Below are positions 15,054 to 23,724 of a stretch of 36,615 bases of DNA, piece after piece. The notes under the pieces are model-generated. The model searched no databases and was not told the origin of the DNA. It worked only from the letters and a program-made list of their open reading frames with translations. The stretch spans positions 1-36,615 of the forward strand of contig NZ_BORW01000041.1 in the NCBI RefSeq assembly GCF_018333375.1, given 5' to 3'. The stretch is from Paenibacillus cookii. Its GTDB lineage: Bacteria > Bacillota > Bacilli > Paenibacillales > Paenibacillaceae. The position numbers and the translations under genes were made by a program. The first letter of the stretch is position 1; each line of letters starts with the position of its first letter.

Positions 15054-16094
15054 GTGTCTGAGGCCTACAAAAACGCCGGCGTCGATATCGCGGCAGGGAA
15101 TGAAGCGGTAGAACGCATGAAAAAGCACGTGAAACGGACGTTCCGTCCCGAAGTGATGACCGATCTCGGCGGCTTCGGTGCATTGTTCGGATTAAACAAG
15201 GAGAAATACGAGGAACCGGTGCTCGTGTCGGGTACGGACGGAGTCGGCACGAAGCTGAAAATCGCCTTTGCGATGGACCGCCACGATACGATCGGGATCG
15301 ATGCCGTCGCCATGTGCGTCAACGATATCGTCGTGCAGGGCGCCGAACCGCTGTTTTTCCTGGATTATCTCGCGTGCGACAAAGTCGTGCCCGAAAAAAT
15401 CGAAGCCATCGTGGCCGGCATCGCGGAAGGCTGCCATCAAGCCGGCTGCGCGCTGATCGGCGGCGAAACGGCTGAGATGCCCGGCATGTACGCCGAAGGC
15501 GAATACGACATTGCCGGCTTCACCGTCGGCGTCGTCGACAAAAGCAAAATCATTAACGGCGCGGACATTGCCCCCGGCGACGCGGTGATCGGACTCTCGT
15601 CCAGCGGCGTGCACAGCAACGGTTTTTCCCTCGTCCGCAAGCTTCTCCTGGAGCAGGAGGGCTACAGCCTGCAGGATTCGGTTCCGGAGCTGGGAGGCAC
15701 CTTGGGAGACGCGCTTCTTGCGCCTACGAAAATCTACGTCAAACCGCTGCTGGCCCTCCTGGAGCAGCTGCCGGTCAAAGGCATGGCGCACATCACCGGC
15801 GGCGGGTTCATCGAAAATATTCCGCGGATGCTGCCCGATCACGTCAACGTCGACATCGAATACGGCTCCTGGCCGATTCTGCCGATCTTTGAGCTGCTGC
15901 AGCGCAAAGGCTCCATTTCAAACCGCGATATGTTTACGACGTTTAATATGGGCATCGGGCTGGTTCTTGTCGTCAAGGCTGAAGACGCGGAAAAAGCCGT
16001 CGGCTTTTTGAAGGGACAAGGGGAAGAGGCCTACATCATCGGCAAGGTGACGGCGGGCGAATCGATCGTGACGTTTACGGGGGCTGACGTTTAA
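15054..16094 (+). CDS. purM: AIR synthase (phosphoribosylformylglycinamidine cyclo-ligase)
   Basis: This 346-residue ATP-dependent enzyme closes the imidazole ring (FGAM to AIR). It starts (V)SEAYKNAGVDIAAGNEAVER. Conserved motifs are VSGTDGVGTKL, DIVVQGAEPLFFLDYLA and LIGGETAEMPGMY. The GTG at 15054 is preferred over the in-frame GTG at 15042, because it gives the family-standard N-terminus and length (346 in B. subtilis), and because GGAAGGGA (15033-15040) is too close to the earlier codon. Its TAA shares one base with the purN ATG. Confidence 0.97.
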   Translation: MSEAYKNAGVDIAAGNEAVERMKKHVKRTFRPEVMTDLGGFGALFGLNKEKYEEPVLVSGTDGVGTKLKIAFAMDRHDTIGIDAVAMCVNDIVVQGAEPLFFLDYLACDKVVPEKIEAIVAGIAEGCHQAGCALIGGETAEMPGMYAEGEYDIAGFTVGVVDKSKIINGADIAPGDAVIGLSSSGVHSNGFSLVRKLLLEQEGYSLQDSVPELGGTLGDALLAPTKIYVKPLLALLEQLPVKGMAHITGGGFIENIPRMLPDHVNVDIEYGSWPILPIFELLQRKGSISNRDMFTTFNMGIGLVLVVKAEDAEKAVGFLKGQGEEAYIIGKVTAGESIVTFTGADV

Positions 16095-16708
16095 TGGGCG
16101 TTTACCGTATCGCCGTATTTGCTTCGGGCGAGGGCAGCAATTTTCAAGCGTTGGCCGAAGCGGCAGATGCAGGCAAGCTGGGCAAAGCCGAAATCGCGCT
16201 GCTCGTTTGCGACAAACCGTCGGCGCCTGTCGTGGGACGTGCCGGGCGGCTGGGCATCCCCGCCTTCCTGTTCCAACCGAAGGATTACGAGTCCAGGGAA
16301 GCTTACGAACGCGTAATCGTCGAACAGCTTGAGGCGCATGGCGTGGATCTTGTCGTGCTTGCGGGATACATGCGGCTGCTGACGCCCGTGATCGTCGAAA
16401 AATTCAGCAGGCGCCTTATCAACATCCACCCGTCGCTGCTGCCGGCATTTCCCGGGAAAGACGCGATCAGACAGGCTTTGGCATACGGCGTAAAAGTAAG
16501 CGGCGTGACGGTTCATTTTGTCGACGAAGGGATGGACACGGGGCCGATTATCGCTCAGGCGGCGATTCCGATCGCATCGGGCGAAACGCCGGAGTCTTTT
16601 GCACAAGCGGTCCATGCGGTGGAGCGAGAACTGTATCCCGAGGTCGTATCCTGGTTTGCCCAAGGAAGGGTCAAGCTGGAAGGCAGACAGGTTACAATCG
16701 GGGAATGA
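16094..16708 (+). CDS. purN: GAR formyltransferase (folate-dependent)
   Basis: This 204-residue enzyme transfers a formyl group from 10-formyltetrahydrofolate to GAR. It starts with IAVFASGEGSNFQAL, the phosphate-binding loop. The catalytic Asn-His pair is in INIHPSLLPAFPG, and the catalytic Asp is in VHFVDEGMDTGPII. It overlaps purM by one base (TAATG). Length is normal. No formate-dependent purT is seen, so this appears to be the route used here. Confidence 0.97.
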   Translation: MGVYRIAVFASGEGSNFQALAEAADAGKLGKAEIALLVCDKPSAPVVGRAGRLGIPAFLFQPKDYESREAYERVIVEQLEAHGVDLVVLAGYMRLLTPVIVEKFSRRLINIHPSLLPAFPGKDAIRQALAYGVKVSGVTVHFVDEGMDTGPIIAQAAIPIASGETPESFAQAVHAVERELYPEVVSWFAQGRVKLEGRQVTIGE

Positions 16709-16869
16709 TTTAGATGCATTTTTCGCTGAAGGAGACGACAAGTTCGGCTAAGGAATGTGAATATTCCGATGTTTTGTCATGACCGGCATGTTGAGGAGAG
16801 AAACACGGAGACCATTCGATATTTCTCGGGAAATAAAAAACGATCACCCGAATGTTAGCGTATTAACGC

Positions 16870-16925
16870 GAGGATGATGGAAAAGCGGCCCGCAAAGCCG
16901 TGATCGAGGAGTTTCCACCATCCTC
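16870..16925 (+). other. Long intercistronic hairpin between purN and purH
   Basis: GAGGATGATGGAAA (16870-16883) pairs with TTTCCACCATCCTC (16912-16925), 14 positions with one mismatch, with an inner CGGC/GCCG stem. It ends six bases before the purH ribosome-binding site AAAGGAGG. There is no T-run. It resembles the purB-purC hairpin in placement but not in sequence. Confidence 0.65.
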
Positions 16926-16947
16926 TACGACAAAGGAGGAGCATATT

Positions 16948-18495
16948 GTGGGTATAAAAAGAGCGCTGGTAAGCGTTTCGGATAAAACAGGCATCGTAGA
17001 TTTTTGCCGCGAGCTGTCTGCACTGGGCGTGGAAATCATTTCGACGGGCGGAACCAAAAGCCTTTTGGCAAAAGAAGGCGTGCCGGTGATCGGCATTTCC
17101 GACGTGACGGGGTTTCCCGAAATTTTGGACGGGCGCGTCAAAACGCTTCATCCCGCGGTTCACAGCGGCCTGCTGGCCATTCGCGACAGCGCGGATCATC
17201 AGCAGCAGATGAAGGATTTGGGGCTGGGTTATATCGATCTCGTTGTCGTCAACCTGTATCCGTTCCAGGAAACGATCGCAAAACCGGATGTGACGTATGA
17301 AGACGCCATCGAAAACATCGACATCGGCGGACCGACCATGCTCCGTTCGGCTGCCAAAAACCATGCGTTCGTAACGGTCGTCGTGGATTCGGGCGATTAC
17401 GGCACCGTGATCGAGCAAATCCGCGAGCAAGGGGACACCACCCTGGAGACGCGCAAACAGCTTGCAGCCAAAGTCTTCCGCCATACCGGCGCATACGACG
17501 CCCTGATCGCCGATTATTTGTCGAACGTGACCGGCGATCCGCTGCCGGAACGTTTTACCGTTACCTACGAAAAAATCCAGGACCTCCGCTATGGGGAAAA
17601 TCCGCATCAAAAAGCGGCCTTTTACCGCAAACCGCTGGCTCCATCCGGCACGCTGACGACGGCGGAGCAGCTTCATGGCAAAGAATTGTCGTATAACAAC
17701 ATCAATGATGCCAATGCAGCGCTGCAAATCGTGAAAGAATTCGACGAACCGGCGGTCGTCGCCGTGAAGCACATGAACCCTTGCGGCGTAGGCGTGGGCG
17801 AAAGCATTTTGGAAGCTTACGAAAAAGCGTACAGCGCGGATCCGACATCGATTTTCGGCGGCATCGTCGCGGCGAACCGGATCATCGACAGCGATACCGC
17901 GAAGCTGCTGAGCGAAATTTTCCTCGAAATCATCCTCGCGCCGGGCTTCACCGAGGAAGCGCTCGACATTTTGACGAAAAAGAAAAACATCCGTCTCCTC
18001 AAAATGGGCGAATTCGGATCCTCCAGGGAACGCAAAAGCAGCTTTGTCGTTACGTCCATCGACGGCGGCATGGTCGTACAGGAAAGCGACGTGCACGCCC
18101 TGGATGAGGCGGACCTTAAGGTCGTGACCGACCGTCAGCCGACGCCGGAAGAACTGAAGCAGCTGCTGTTCGGATGGAAAGTCGTGAAGCACGTCAAATC
18201 CAATGCGATCGTGCTTGCCGCGGACAACATGACCGTCGGCGTCGGCGCCGGGCAAATGAACCGCGTCGGTGCGGCGAAAATCGCCATTGAGCAAGCCGGA
18301 GAAAAAGCAAAAGGCGCCGTCTTGGCTTCCGATGCCTTTTTCCCGATGGGCGACACGCTGGAGCTTGCGGCCAAAGCTGGCATCACGGCCGTAATACAGC
18401 CGGGCGGCTCCGTCCGCGACGAAGAGTCGATCAAAGTCGCAAACGAGCATGGCATCGCCATGGTGTTTACGGGCGTTAGACATTTTAAACATTAA
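16948..18495 (+). CDS. purH: Bifunctional AICAR formyltransferase / IMP cyclohydrolase
   Basis: This 515-residue protein performs the last two steps to IMP. The N-terminal MGS-like IMP cyclohydrolase domain begins IKRALVSVSDKTGIVDF and has STGGTKSLLAKEGV. The C-terminal formyltransferase domain has LRYGENPHQKAAFY, VKHMNPCGVGVG and QPGGSVRDEESI, ending in GVRHFKH. The GTG at 16948 is chosen because AAAGGAGG (16932-16939) is correctly spaced and the N-terminus matches the family. The earlier in-frame codon lies within the hairpin. B. subtilis PurH is 512 residues. Confidence 0.97.
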   Translation: MGIKRALVSVSDKTGIVDFCRELSALGVEIISTGGTKSLLAKEGVPVIGISDVTGFPEILDGRVKTLHPAVHSGLLAIRDSADHQQQMKDLGLGYIDLVVVNLYPFQETIAKPDVTYEDAIENIDIGGPTMLRSAAKNHAFVTVVVDSGDYGTVIEQIREQGDTTLETRKQLAAKVFRHTGAYDALIADYLSNVTGDPLPERFTVTYEKIQDLRYGENPHQKAAFYRKPLAPSGTLTTAEQLHGKELSYNNINDANAALQIVKEFDEPAVVAVKHMNPCGVGVGESILEAYEKAYSADPTSIFGGIVAANRIIDSDTAKLLSEIFLEIILAPGFTEEALDILTKKKNIRLLKMGEFGSSRERKSSFVVTSIDGGMVVQESDVHALDEADLKVVTDRQPTPEELKQLLFGWKVVKHVKSNAIVLAADNMTVGVGAGQMNRVGAAKIAIEQAGEKAKGAVLASDAFFPMGDTLELAAKAGITAVIQPGGSVRDEESIKVANEHGIAMVFTGVRHFKH

Positions 18496-18661
18496 ACTTC
18501 ATTGGGCGAACGGCCAAAGTTATATGCACATTGCGACTAAAAGCCGGACCCGGCATATCAGAAACGACATATGAAACTTGAGATCGGGCTCCGCCTGCTG
18601 CCGTTTTAAAGCGAATGCGGGCGGGGCCTGAATAATACATGGGAACTACAGGAGGCGAAAC

Positions 18662-19936
18662 ATGGATATTTTGGTCATTGGCGGCGGGGGCCGGGAGCAT
18701 GCGATCGTCTGGGCGCTGCGGAAAAGCCCCAAAGCGGGAACGATTTACTGCGCGCCGGGAAATGCCGGCATCGGGCAAATCGCGGAGTGCGTGCCGATTG
18801 CCGTACATGAATTCGACAAGCTGACGGCTTTTGCAGCCGACAAAAACGTAGGCCTGGTCGTTGTCGGACCGGATGATCCGCTGGCGGACGGCATCGTCGA
18901 TGCGTTTGAAGCGAAAAACATTCCGGTGTTCGGACCGCGCAAAAACGCGGCGGAAATCGAAGGCAGCAAAACGTTCATGAAAGATCTGCTCCATAAATAC
19001 GGCATCCCGACGGCTTCTTACGAAAAGTTCGACAACCATGAAGCCGCGTTGGCTTATTTGAATACGCAGCAGGCACCGATCGTCATTAAAGCGGACGGGC
19101 TTGCAGCCGGCAAAGGCGTGACGGTCGCCCGCACGATGGAGGAAGCGCGGCAGGCCCTTCATGACATCATGGTCGCCAAAGTGTTCGGCGAGTCGGGCGC
19201 ACAGGTGGTCATCGAGCAGTTCCTCGAAGGCCAGGAAATGTCGATCCTGTCCTTTGTCGACGGGGAGACGGTACGTCCGATGCCGGCGGCCCAGGATCAC
19301 AAGCCGATCTTCGACGGCGACCGCGGGCCGAATACCGGCGGCATGGGCACCTATTCGCCGCTGCCGCATATCGATCCGGCCATCGTGGAGAAGGCGATCG
19401 AGACCATCGTCAAACCGACCGCCAAAGCGTTGGTGGCCGAAGGCCGTCCGTTCCGCGGCGTCCTGTTCGCGGGGCTGATGATTCAGCCGGACGGCACGCC
19501 GACGACGGTGGAGTTCAACGCCCGTTTCGGCGATCCCGAAACGCAAGTCGTGCTGCCGCGGCTGAAAAGCGATCTGCTCGACATCTTCCTCGCGGCCGTA
19601 AACGGCACGCTGGCCGATGTCGACATCGAATGGAGCGACCGCGCCGCCGTTTGCGTCATCCTCGCTTCCGAAGGGTACCCGGGTTCTTACCCGAAAGGGC
19701 GGCCGATCAACGGTCTGGAAATGTCGACGGACGTAGAAGACGCAGTCGTGTTCCACGCCGGCACGGCTTTGAACGAGCAGGGGCAATACGTCACAAGCGG
19801 CGGACGTGTGCTCGGCGTTGTCGGATTGGGCGCCGATATCGCCGAAGCCCGCCAAAAAGCTTACGAAAAAGCGGAGCGGATTACGTTCGAGGGCAAGCAA
19901 AACCGCACGGACATTGCCGCCAAAGCGTTGGTGTAA
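18662..19936 (+). CDS. purD: GAR synthetase (phosphoribosylamine-glycine ligase)
   Basis: This 424-residue ATP-grasp enzyme joins glycine to phosphoribosylamine. It starts MDILVIGGGGREHAIVWAL. The ATP-grasp core has VIKADGLAAGKGVTVA and VEFNARFGDPETQVVLPRL. AGGAGG precedes the ATG by six bases. The 166-base gap after purH holds only a small GCCGG/CCGGC hairpin and no gene. It is the last gene before a strong terminator, as in B. subtilis. Confidence 0.97.
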   Translation: MDILVIGGGGREHAIVWALRKSPKAGTIYCAPGNAGIGQIAECVPIAVHEFDKLTAFAADKNVGLVVVGPDDPLADGIVDAFEAKNIPVFGPRKNAAEIEGSKTFMKDLLHKYGIPTASYEKFDNHEAALAYLNTQQAPIVIKADGLAAGKGVTVARTMEEARQALHDIMVAKVFGESGAQVVIEQFLEGQEMSILSFVDGETVRPMPAAQDHKPIFDGDRGPNTGGMGTYSPLPHIDPAIVEKAIETIVKPTAKALVAEGRPFRGVLFAGLMIQPDGTPTTVEFNARFGDPETQVVLPRLKSDLLDIFLAAVNGTLADVDIEWSDRAAVCVILASEGYPGSYPKGRPINGLEMSTDVEDAVVFHAGTALNEQGQYVTSGGRVLGVVGLGADIAEARQKAYEKAERITFEGKQNRTDIAAKALV

Positions 19937-19978
19937 AGGATTAACCCCGTTAAATGAAGAGGAATATGGGAAATTTGT

Positions 19979-20011
19979 AAAAGGAGTCTTCGTCAACGAA
20001 GGCTCCTTTTT
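19979..20011 (+). terminator. pur operon terminator
   Basis: AAAAGGAGTCTTCG (19979-19992) pairs with CGAAGGCTCCTTTT (19997-20010) over 14 pairs with one wobble, followed by more T. It ends the purE-purD transcript. Confidence 0.93.
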
Positions 20012-20108
20012 GCGCGCAGAAAGGATGGGTGTTTGAATCATGTTCATCGTTTGATTGCTGCCGAAACAAACGCTAACGACAAATTTCCTCTTTCTTCCTT
20101 TTTCGTTA

Positions 20109-20114
20109 TATAAT
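20109..20114 (+). promoter_or_regulatory. -10 element of the two-component/immunity locus
   Basis: TATAAT lies at 20109-20114, about 80 bases before the response-regulator start. No good -35 lies at the right distance, so it may need an activator or be weak. Confidence 0.4.
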
Positions 20115-20193
20115 ACTTGTATTGGCCGATCCGCAAACGGATGATCCGGGCAATCGGCCAAATACGATGTCGAACCAAAAGGAACTCAAAGTG

Positions 20194-20925
20194 ATGGAGA
20201 AAAACTTTATCGATCAAATTTCCATATTGCTGGTGGACGATGAGCAGGGGTTGTGCGACATGCTGACCGCCGTGTTGAAAAAGGAAGGTTTTCGGCAGAT
20301 CCGCAGCGTGGGGACCGGGAGCGAAGCGCTGCAAATGTTGGCCGTGCTCACGGTTGATGTCATCGTGCTGGATGTGATGCTTCCGGATGAAGACGGCTTC
20401 GAGGTGTGCCGGAAAATGCGCAAAATGACCGAAGCGCCGATTCTTTTTTTGACCGCCAGGGACACCGATTTGGACAAGCTGATGGGGTTTGGGATCGGCG
20501 GGGACGATTATATCACCAAACCGTTTAACCCTTTGGAGGTTGTCGCCCGCATTAAAGCCCGTTTGAAATACAAGATGCGGGAAGAAAAGGCGGCGGCCCA
20601 GCCAGCGATATTGGATTACAACTATTTCCGGGTTGAGCCTGAGGCCGGGGAGCTTATCGTAGACGGGAAGCGGATGGAATGCCCGGCCCGCGAATGGGAA
20701 CTGCTCGTATTTTTATGCCGTCATCCGAATCGTATTTTCAGCACGCGCCACTTATACGAAGCGGTCTGGAACGAGCCTTATCTCGGAGATGAGAAGACCG
20801 TTGTGATCCATATCTCCCGGCTGCGGAAAAAGATTGAACCCGACCCGGGCCATCCCCGCTTTCTTGTGAACGTCAGGGGGCTTGGCTACAAAATGGTAGC
20901 CCCGAGGAAAGGGGCAGGAATGTAG
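20194..20925 (+). CDS. OmpR-family response regulator (antimicrobial-peptide sensing type)
   Basis: This 243-residue regulator has an N-terminal receiver (SILLVDDEQGLCDML; phospho-acceptor Asp60 in VIVLDVMLPDEDGFE; switch residues in ILFLTARD and the Lys of DDYITKPF). It also has a C-terminal winged-helix DNA-binding domain ending VNVRGLGYKMVAP. The ATG at 20194 is chosen because AAAAGGAA lies about ten bases upstream; in-frame earlier starts at 20122 and 20167 lack one. Its stop is two bases from the kinase start. Position next to a LanFEG-type transporter suggests it controls that transporter. Confidence 0.9.
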   Translation: MEKNFIDQISILLVDDEQGLCDMLTAVLKKEGFRQIRSVGTGSEALQMLAVLTVDVIVLDVMLPDEDGFEVCRKMRKMTEAPILFLTARDTDLDKLMGFGIGGDDYITKPFNPLEVVARIKARLKYKMREEKAAAQPAILDYNYFRVEPEAGELIVDGKRMECPAREWELLVFLCRHPNRIFSTRHLYEAVWNEPYLGDEKTVVIHISRLRKKIEPDPGHPRFLVNVRGLGYKMVAPRKGAGM

Positions 20926-20927
20926 CC

Positions 20928-21983
20928 ATGATCAAAATGGCGATTCGTTTTATTCAGTTCACCCTCGTGCTGGTGGCGGCTTCCGTTGCTTGCTTTATCA
21001 TACTTGCGATTGTCCTTATTTATCTTCGGGAGATCATAACTCCGCTGCAGTTCATATCCACAAGAACATTACTCTTTTCATTAGGGATCATTCTAATCGT
21101 CTTCATTATTTTGGCTTGCGGCTGGAGCGTTGGCAAACCCCTGATCTATTTCATTCGTTGGATCCACCGTTTATACGATGGGAACTACCAACAGCCCGAA
21201 GACCATGTTCGGAAGCAATCCAAGGGTGCCGTACAAGAAAAAAGCTATCGTTATCCTTATGCGTTATACAAGGAATTGTTCGAGGAGATGAGCCAGTTAT
21301 CGGAGCAGCTGCGTCAGAGCGAAGCGGAGCGGCTGAATATGGAAGCCAAAAAGCAGGAATGGATTTCTTCCATCAGTCACGACCTGAAAACGCCGCTGTC
21401 CTATATTGAGGGTTACGCCCACATGTTAACCGCAGCCGAGTATCATTGGACCGATGAAGAAAAGTCGAATTTCAGCAGGCAGATCAGCGATAAGACGGCC
21501 GACATCAAAAGGCTGATCCAGGATTTGAATCATACGAACCGCTGGCCGGTAGAGACATTTCCCATGGACCGCAAAAAGGAAGATATGGTGAATTTTCTGC
21601 GCGATGTGGTCATCGATATCGCAAACCATCCTTTGGCGGAGCATACCCTGTTTACTTTTACGGCTTCGGAAAGCATGTATAGGATGGATTTTGACAGCAA
21701 GCTGCTCGGGAGAGCCATTCAAAACGTACTGATGAACGCCGTGATCCATAATCCTCCCGGAACTCAGGTTACATGCGAATTTGCAGTTCGAGATAACAGC
21801 GGGTTCATTGTGATCGAGGACAATGGAGTCGGGATCGGCGAGGGCGTGCTGAAGGAGGGGATGGTTCATTCCGGCAAAGGGATCGCGATCGCCAGAGCCT
21901 TTGTCGAAGCGCATTCCGGACGGATGAACATCATGAAGGCTGACGGCGGGGGCACCCGGGTTGAAATCACATTGCCGAATTAG
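20928..21983 (+). CDS. Short-loop sensor histidine kinase
   Basis: This is a 351-residue membrane kinase. Two transmembrane helices (about 8-33 and 47-68) are separated by only about 13 residues, the layout of intramembrane-sensing kinases (BceS/LiaS-like) that respond to cell-envelope stress or peptides, often through a transporter. A coiled-coil-like stretch (about 115-145) leads to the H-box with phospho-acceptor His151 in SSISHDLKTPLSY. The ATPase domain has the N-box NVLMNAVIHNP, G1 EDNGVGIG and G2 GKGIAIA. It pairs with the regulator two bases upstream and probably senses a lantibiotic-like peptide. The ligand is unknown. Confidence 0.9.
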   Translation: MIKMAIRFIQFTLVLVAASVACFIILAIVLIYLREIITPLQFISTRTLLFSLGIILIVFIILACGWSVGKPLIYFIRWIHRLYDGNYQQPEDHVRKQSKGAVQEKSYRYPYALYKELFEEMSQLSEQLRQSEAERLNMEAKKQEWISSISHDLKTPLSYIEGYAHMLTAAEYHWTDEEKSNFSRQISDKTADIKRLIQDLNHTNRWPVETFPMDRKKEDMVNFLRDVVIDIANHPLAEHTLFTFTASESMYRMDFDSKLLGRAIQNVLMNAVIHNPPGTQVTCEFAVRDNSGFIVIEDNGVGIGEGVLKEGMVHSGKGIAIARAFVEAHSGRMNIMKADGGGTRVEITLPN

Positions 21984-22002
21984 GCCGATGAATTAGGCTG
22001 CC

Positions 22003-22046
22003 GTTTATTCCTTGTTTACCTGTTATTTACCCTGCATTGCTACACT
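22003..22046 (+). promoter_or_regulatory. Three phased 11-bp repeats and -10 before the immunity ABC transporter
   Basis: Three head-to-tail 11-bp units, GTTTATTCCTT (22003-22013), GTTTACCTGTT (22014-22024) and ATTTACCCTGC (22025-22035), share (G/A)TTTA at each helical turn. They cover the place where a -35 would be, ahead of a -10-like TACACT (22041-22046). OmpR-type LanR regulators (NisR, SpaR) bind pentamers spaced about 11 bp. This fits an activator-dependent promoter for the ABC genes. Confidence 0.6.
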
Positions 22047-22084
22047 TGAGATGTTCGTTAAGATGCAAGCAGGAGGAATAAACA

Positions 22085-23005
22085 ATGACGGATTATGCAA
22101 TCGACACCCATCAGCTAACGCGAAGGTTTGGACAACGGGAGACGGTGAAGCGGATTGACCTGAAGGTTCCGAAGCGAGAGATCTATGGATTTTTGGGGCC
22201 GAACGGAGCCGGGAAAACAACCACGATCCGGATGCTCCTTGGTTTGATCCGCGCTTCGTCCGGAGATATCCGCATTTTGGGCAAAGATCTGAACAAAAAC
22301 CGAATGGAGATATTAAAAGATGTGGGATCGCTCGTCGAATCTCCGTCTTACTATGCCCATCTTTCAGGCTATAAAAATCTGAAAATCGTAACGCTGATGC
22401 ACGGGATTCCGGAATCCAGAATCAACGAGGTTTTGCAATGGGTCCGGCTGGAGCAAGCCGCCCATCGTCCGGTGAAGGGGTATTCCCTTGGCATGAAACA
22501 GCGTCTGGGCATTGCGATGGCGCTGATTACAAAGCCCAAGCTGCTGATTCTGGACGAGCCGACGAACGGTTTGGACCCATCCGGCATTCAAGAAATCCGC
22601 GAGCTGATTACGCGGCTGCCCCGTGACTTTGACATCACGGTTTTGCTCTCCAGCCACCTCTTGAGTGAAATTGAGCAAGTGGCCACCTATGTAGGGATTA
22701 TTAACCATGGAGAATTGATCTTCCAAGGGCCGCTTCAGGAATTAACCGAACGAAGCAGGCCTTATGTATGGATGGAAATCGACCGGCCTATGGAAGCAGC
22801 GGCTGCCTTGAACGACAACGGATGGGATGCGGAGCCGGATGCAGCGACAGGTCAGCTTAGAACCTCCGTAACCGGTCGGAAGGAATCGGCCGAAATGATC
22901 CGATATCTTGTTGGACGGCGGCATGATGTCTACAGGGTAACGGAGAAGAAAAAGACCCTTGAAGAAATTTTCCTTGAATTGACCGGGCAGGAGCAAAGCT
23001 TATGA
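22085..23005 (+). CDS. ABC transporter ATPase, lantibiotic-immunity (LanF/BcrA) type
   Basis: This 306-residue nucleotide-binding protein has Walker A GPNGAGKTTT, the signature YSLGMKQRLGIAMAL, Walker B LLILDEPTNGLDPSG and a C-terminal extension typical of BcrA/LanF subunits. Such transporters expel lantibiotics or bacitracin from the membrane. AGGAGGA precedes the ATG by seven bases. Its TGA overlaps the permease start in an ATGA (23002-23005). It is separated from the kinase by a promoter region with three iterons, so it may be the regulated target of the two-component system. Confidence 0.92.
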   Translation: MTDYAIDTHQLTRRFGQRETVKRIDLKVPKREIYGFLGPNGAGKTTTIRMLLGLIRASSGDIRILGKDLNKNRMEILKDVGSLVESPSYYAHLSGYKNLKIVTLMHGIPESRINEVLQWVRLEQAAHRPVKGYSLGMKQRLGIAMALITKPKLLILDEPTNGLDPSGIQEIRELITRLPRDFDITVLLSSHLLSEIEQVATYVGIINHGELIFQGPLQELTERSRPYVWMEIDRPMEAAAALNDNGWDAEPDAATGQLRTSVTGRKESAEMIRYLVGRRHDVYRVTEKKKTLEEIFLELTGQEQSL

Positions 23006-23710
23006 ATATGGAGCTGATCCGTGCCGAAGGCCTCAAACTGAAGAGGTTATGCCGCTTGATCCCTTTCTTTCAAGGCATCATTTTAATCAGCATGACGGCG
23101 CTCGAATGGTACCTTTATTTTCGGCAAGGACCCGGGGGAGTCTATGCGGGTTTTGCCGTCATGTATATGTTTATCTCGTTTGTTTTTTTTATTGGGCATT
23201 ACGATTCTTGCCAGCATAATGGCAGGTACGGAGCACGAAACGAAGGCTTGGAAGCAGCTGCTGGCCATGCCGATCCCCAAAGGATCGATTTATCTGGCGA
23301 ATTTGCTGTGGATTTTCATTTTGCAGCTGTGCACCGTGGCGATTACGGTCGTGGGCATGTGCATCATTTGGTTTTTATATACGAGCGAACCGCTGCCGTG
23401 GAAAATCCTGATCTTACAGCCGCTTTTCGTCTGCTTGTCTTCCCTGCCGATGATGGCGATCCAGCTGTGGTTTTCCACCGTGTTTTCCAATCAGGCGCTG
23501 CCGCTGGCTATAGGAATATTCGGCTCCATTTCCAGCCTGTTTTTGGCCCGAAGCCGTTCTTTCATCATTCATCTTCTTCCTTGGTCATATCCCGCTTTAT
23601 CCAGTCAGCTTATTCCCGGTCATGTACAGTGGATATGGATATCGCTAGGCGTGGGATTGTTGTTGTCCGTCCTGGGAGCTTTCATGTTCGCCAGAAGAGA
23701 GTTTGAATAG
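23002..23710 (+). pseudogene. Immunity ABC permease (LanE/MutE type), frameshifted
   Basis: The first 60 or so codons run in one frame (MNMELIRAEGLKLKRLCRL ... MYMFISFVF) and the remainder in the +1 frame (LLGITILASIMAGTEHETKA ... MFARREFE). Removing one T from the eight-T run at 23183-23190 joins them into a 235-residue hydrophobic permease with about six membrane segments, the usual size of LanE/MutE subunits. So the gene is either inactivated, mis-sequenced, or rescued by slippage at T8. It sits between an intact ATPase and an intact second permease, and keeps normal overlap and a good ribosome-binding site for the next gene, which argues that the lesion is recent or artefactual. Confidence 0.8.
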
Positions 23711-23724
23711 GAGGAACAGAAGAC

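Noticed and set aside
18485..20161. 558-codon minus-strand frame across purD and the intergenic region
   Set aside because: It crosses the pur terminator and has no recognisable motif; purD is clear.
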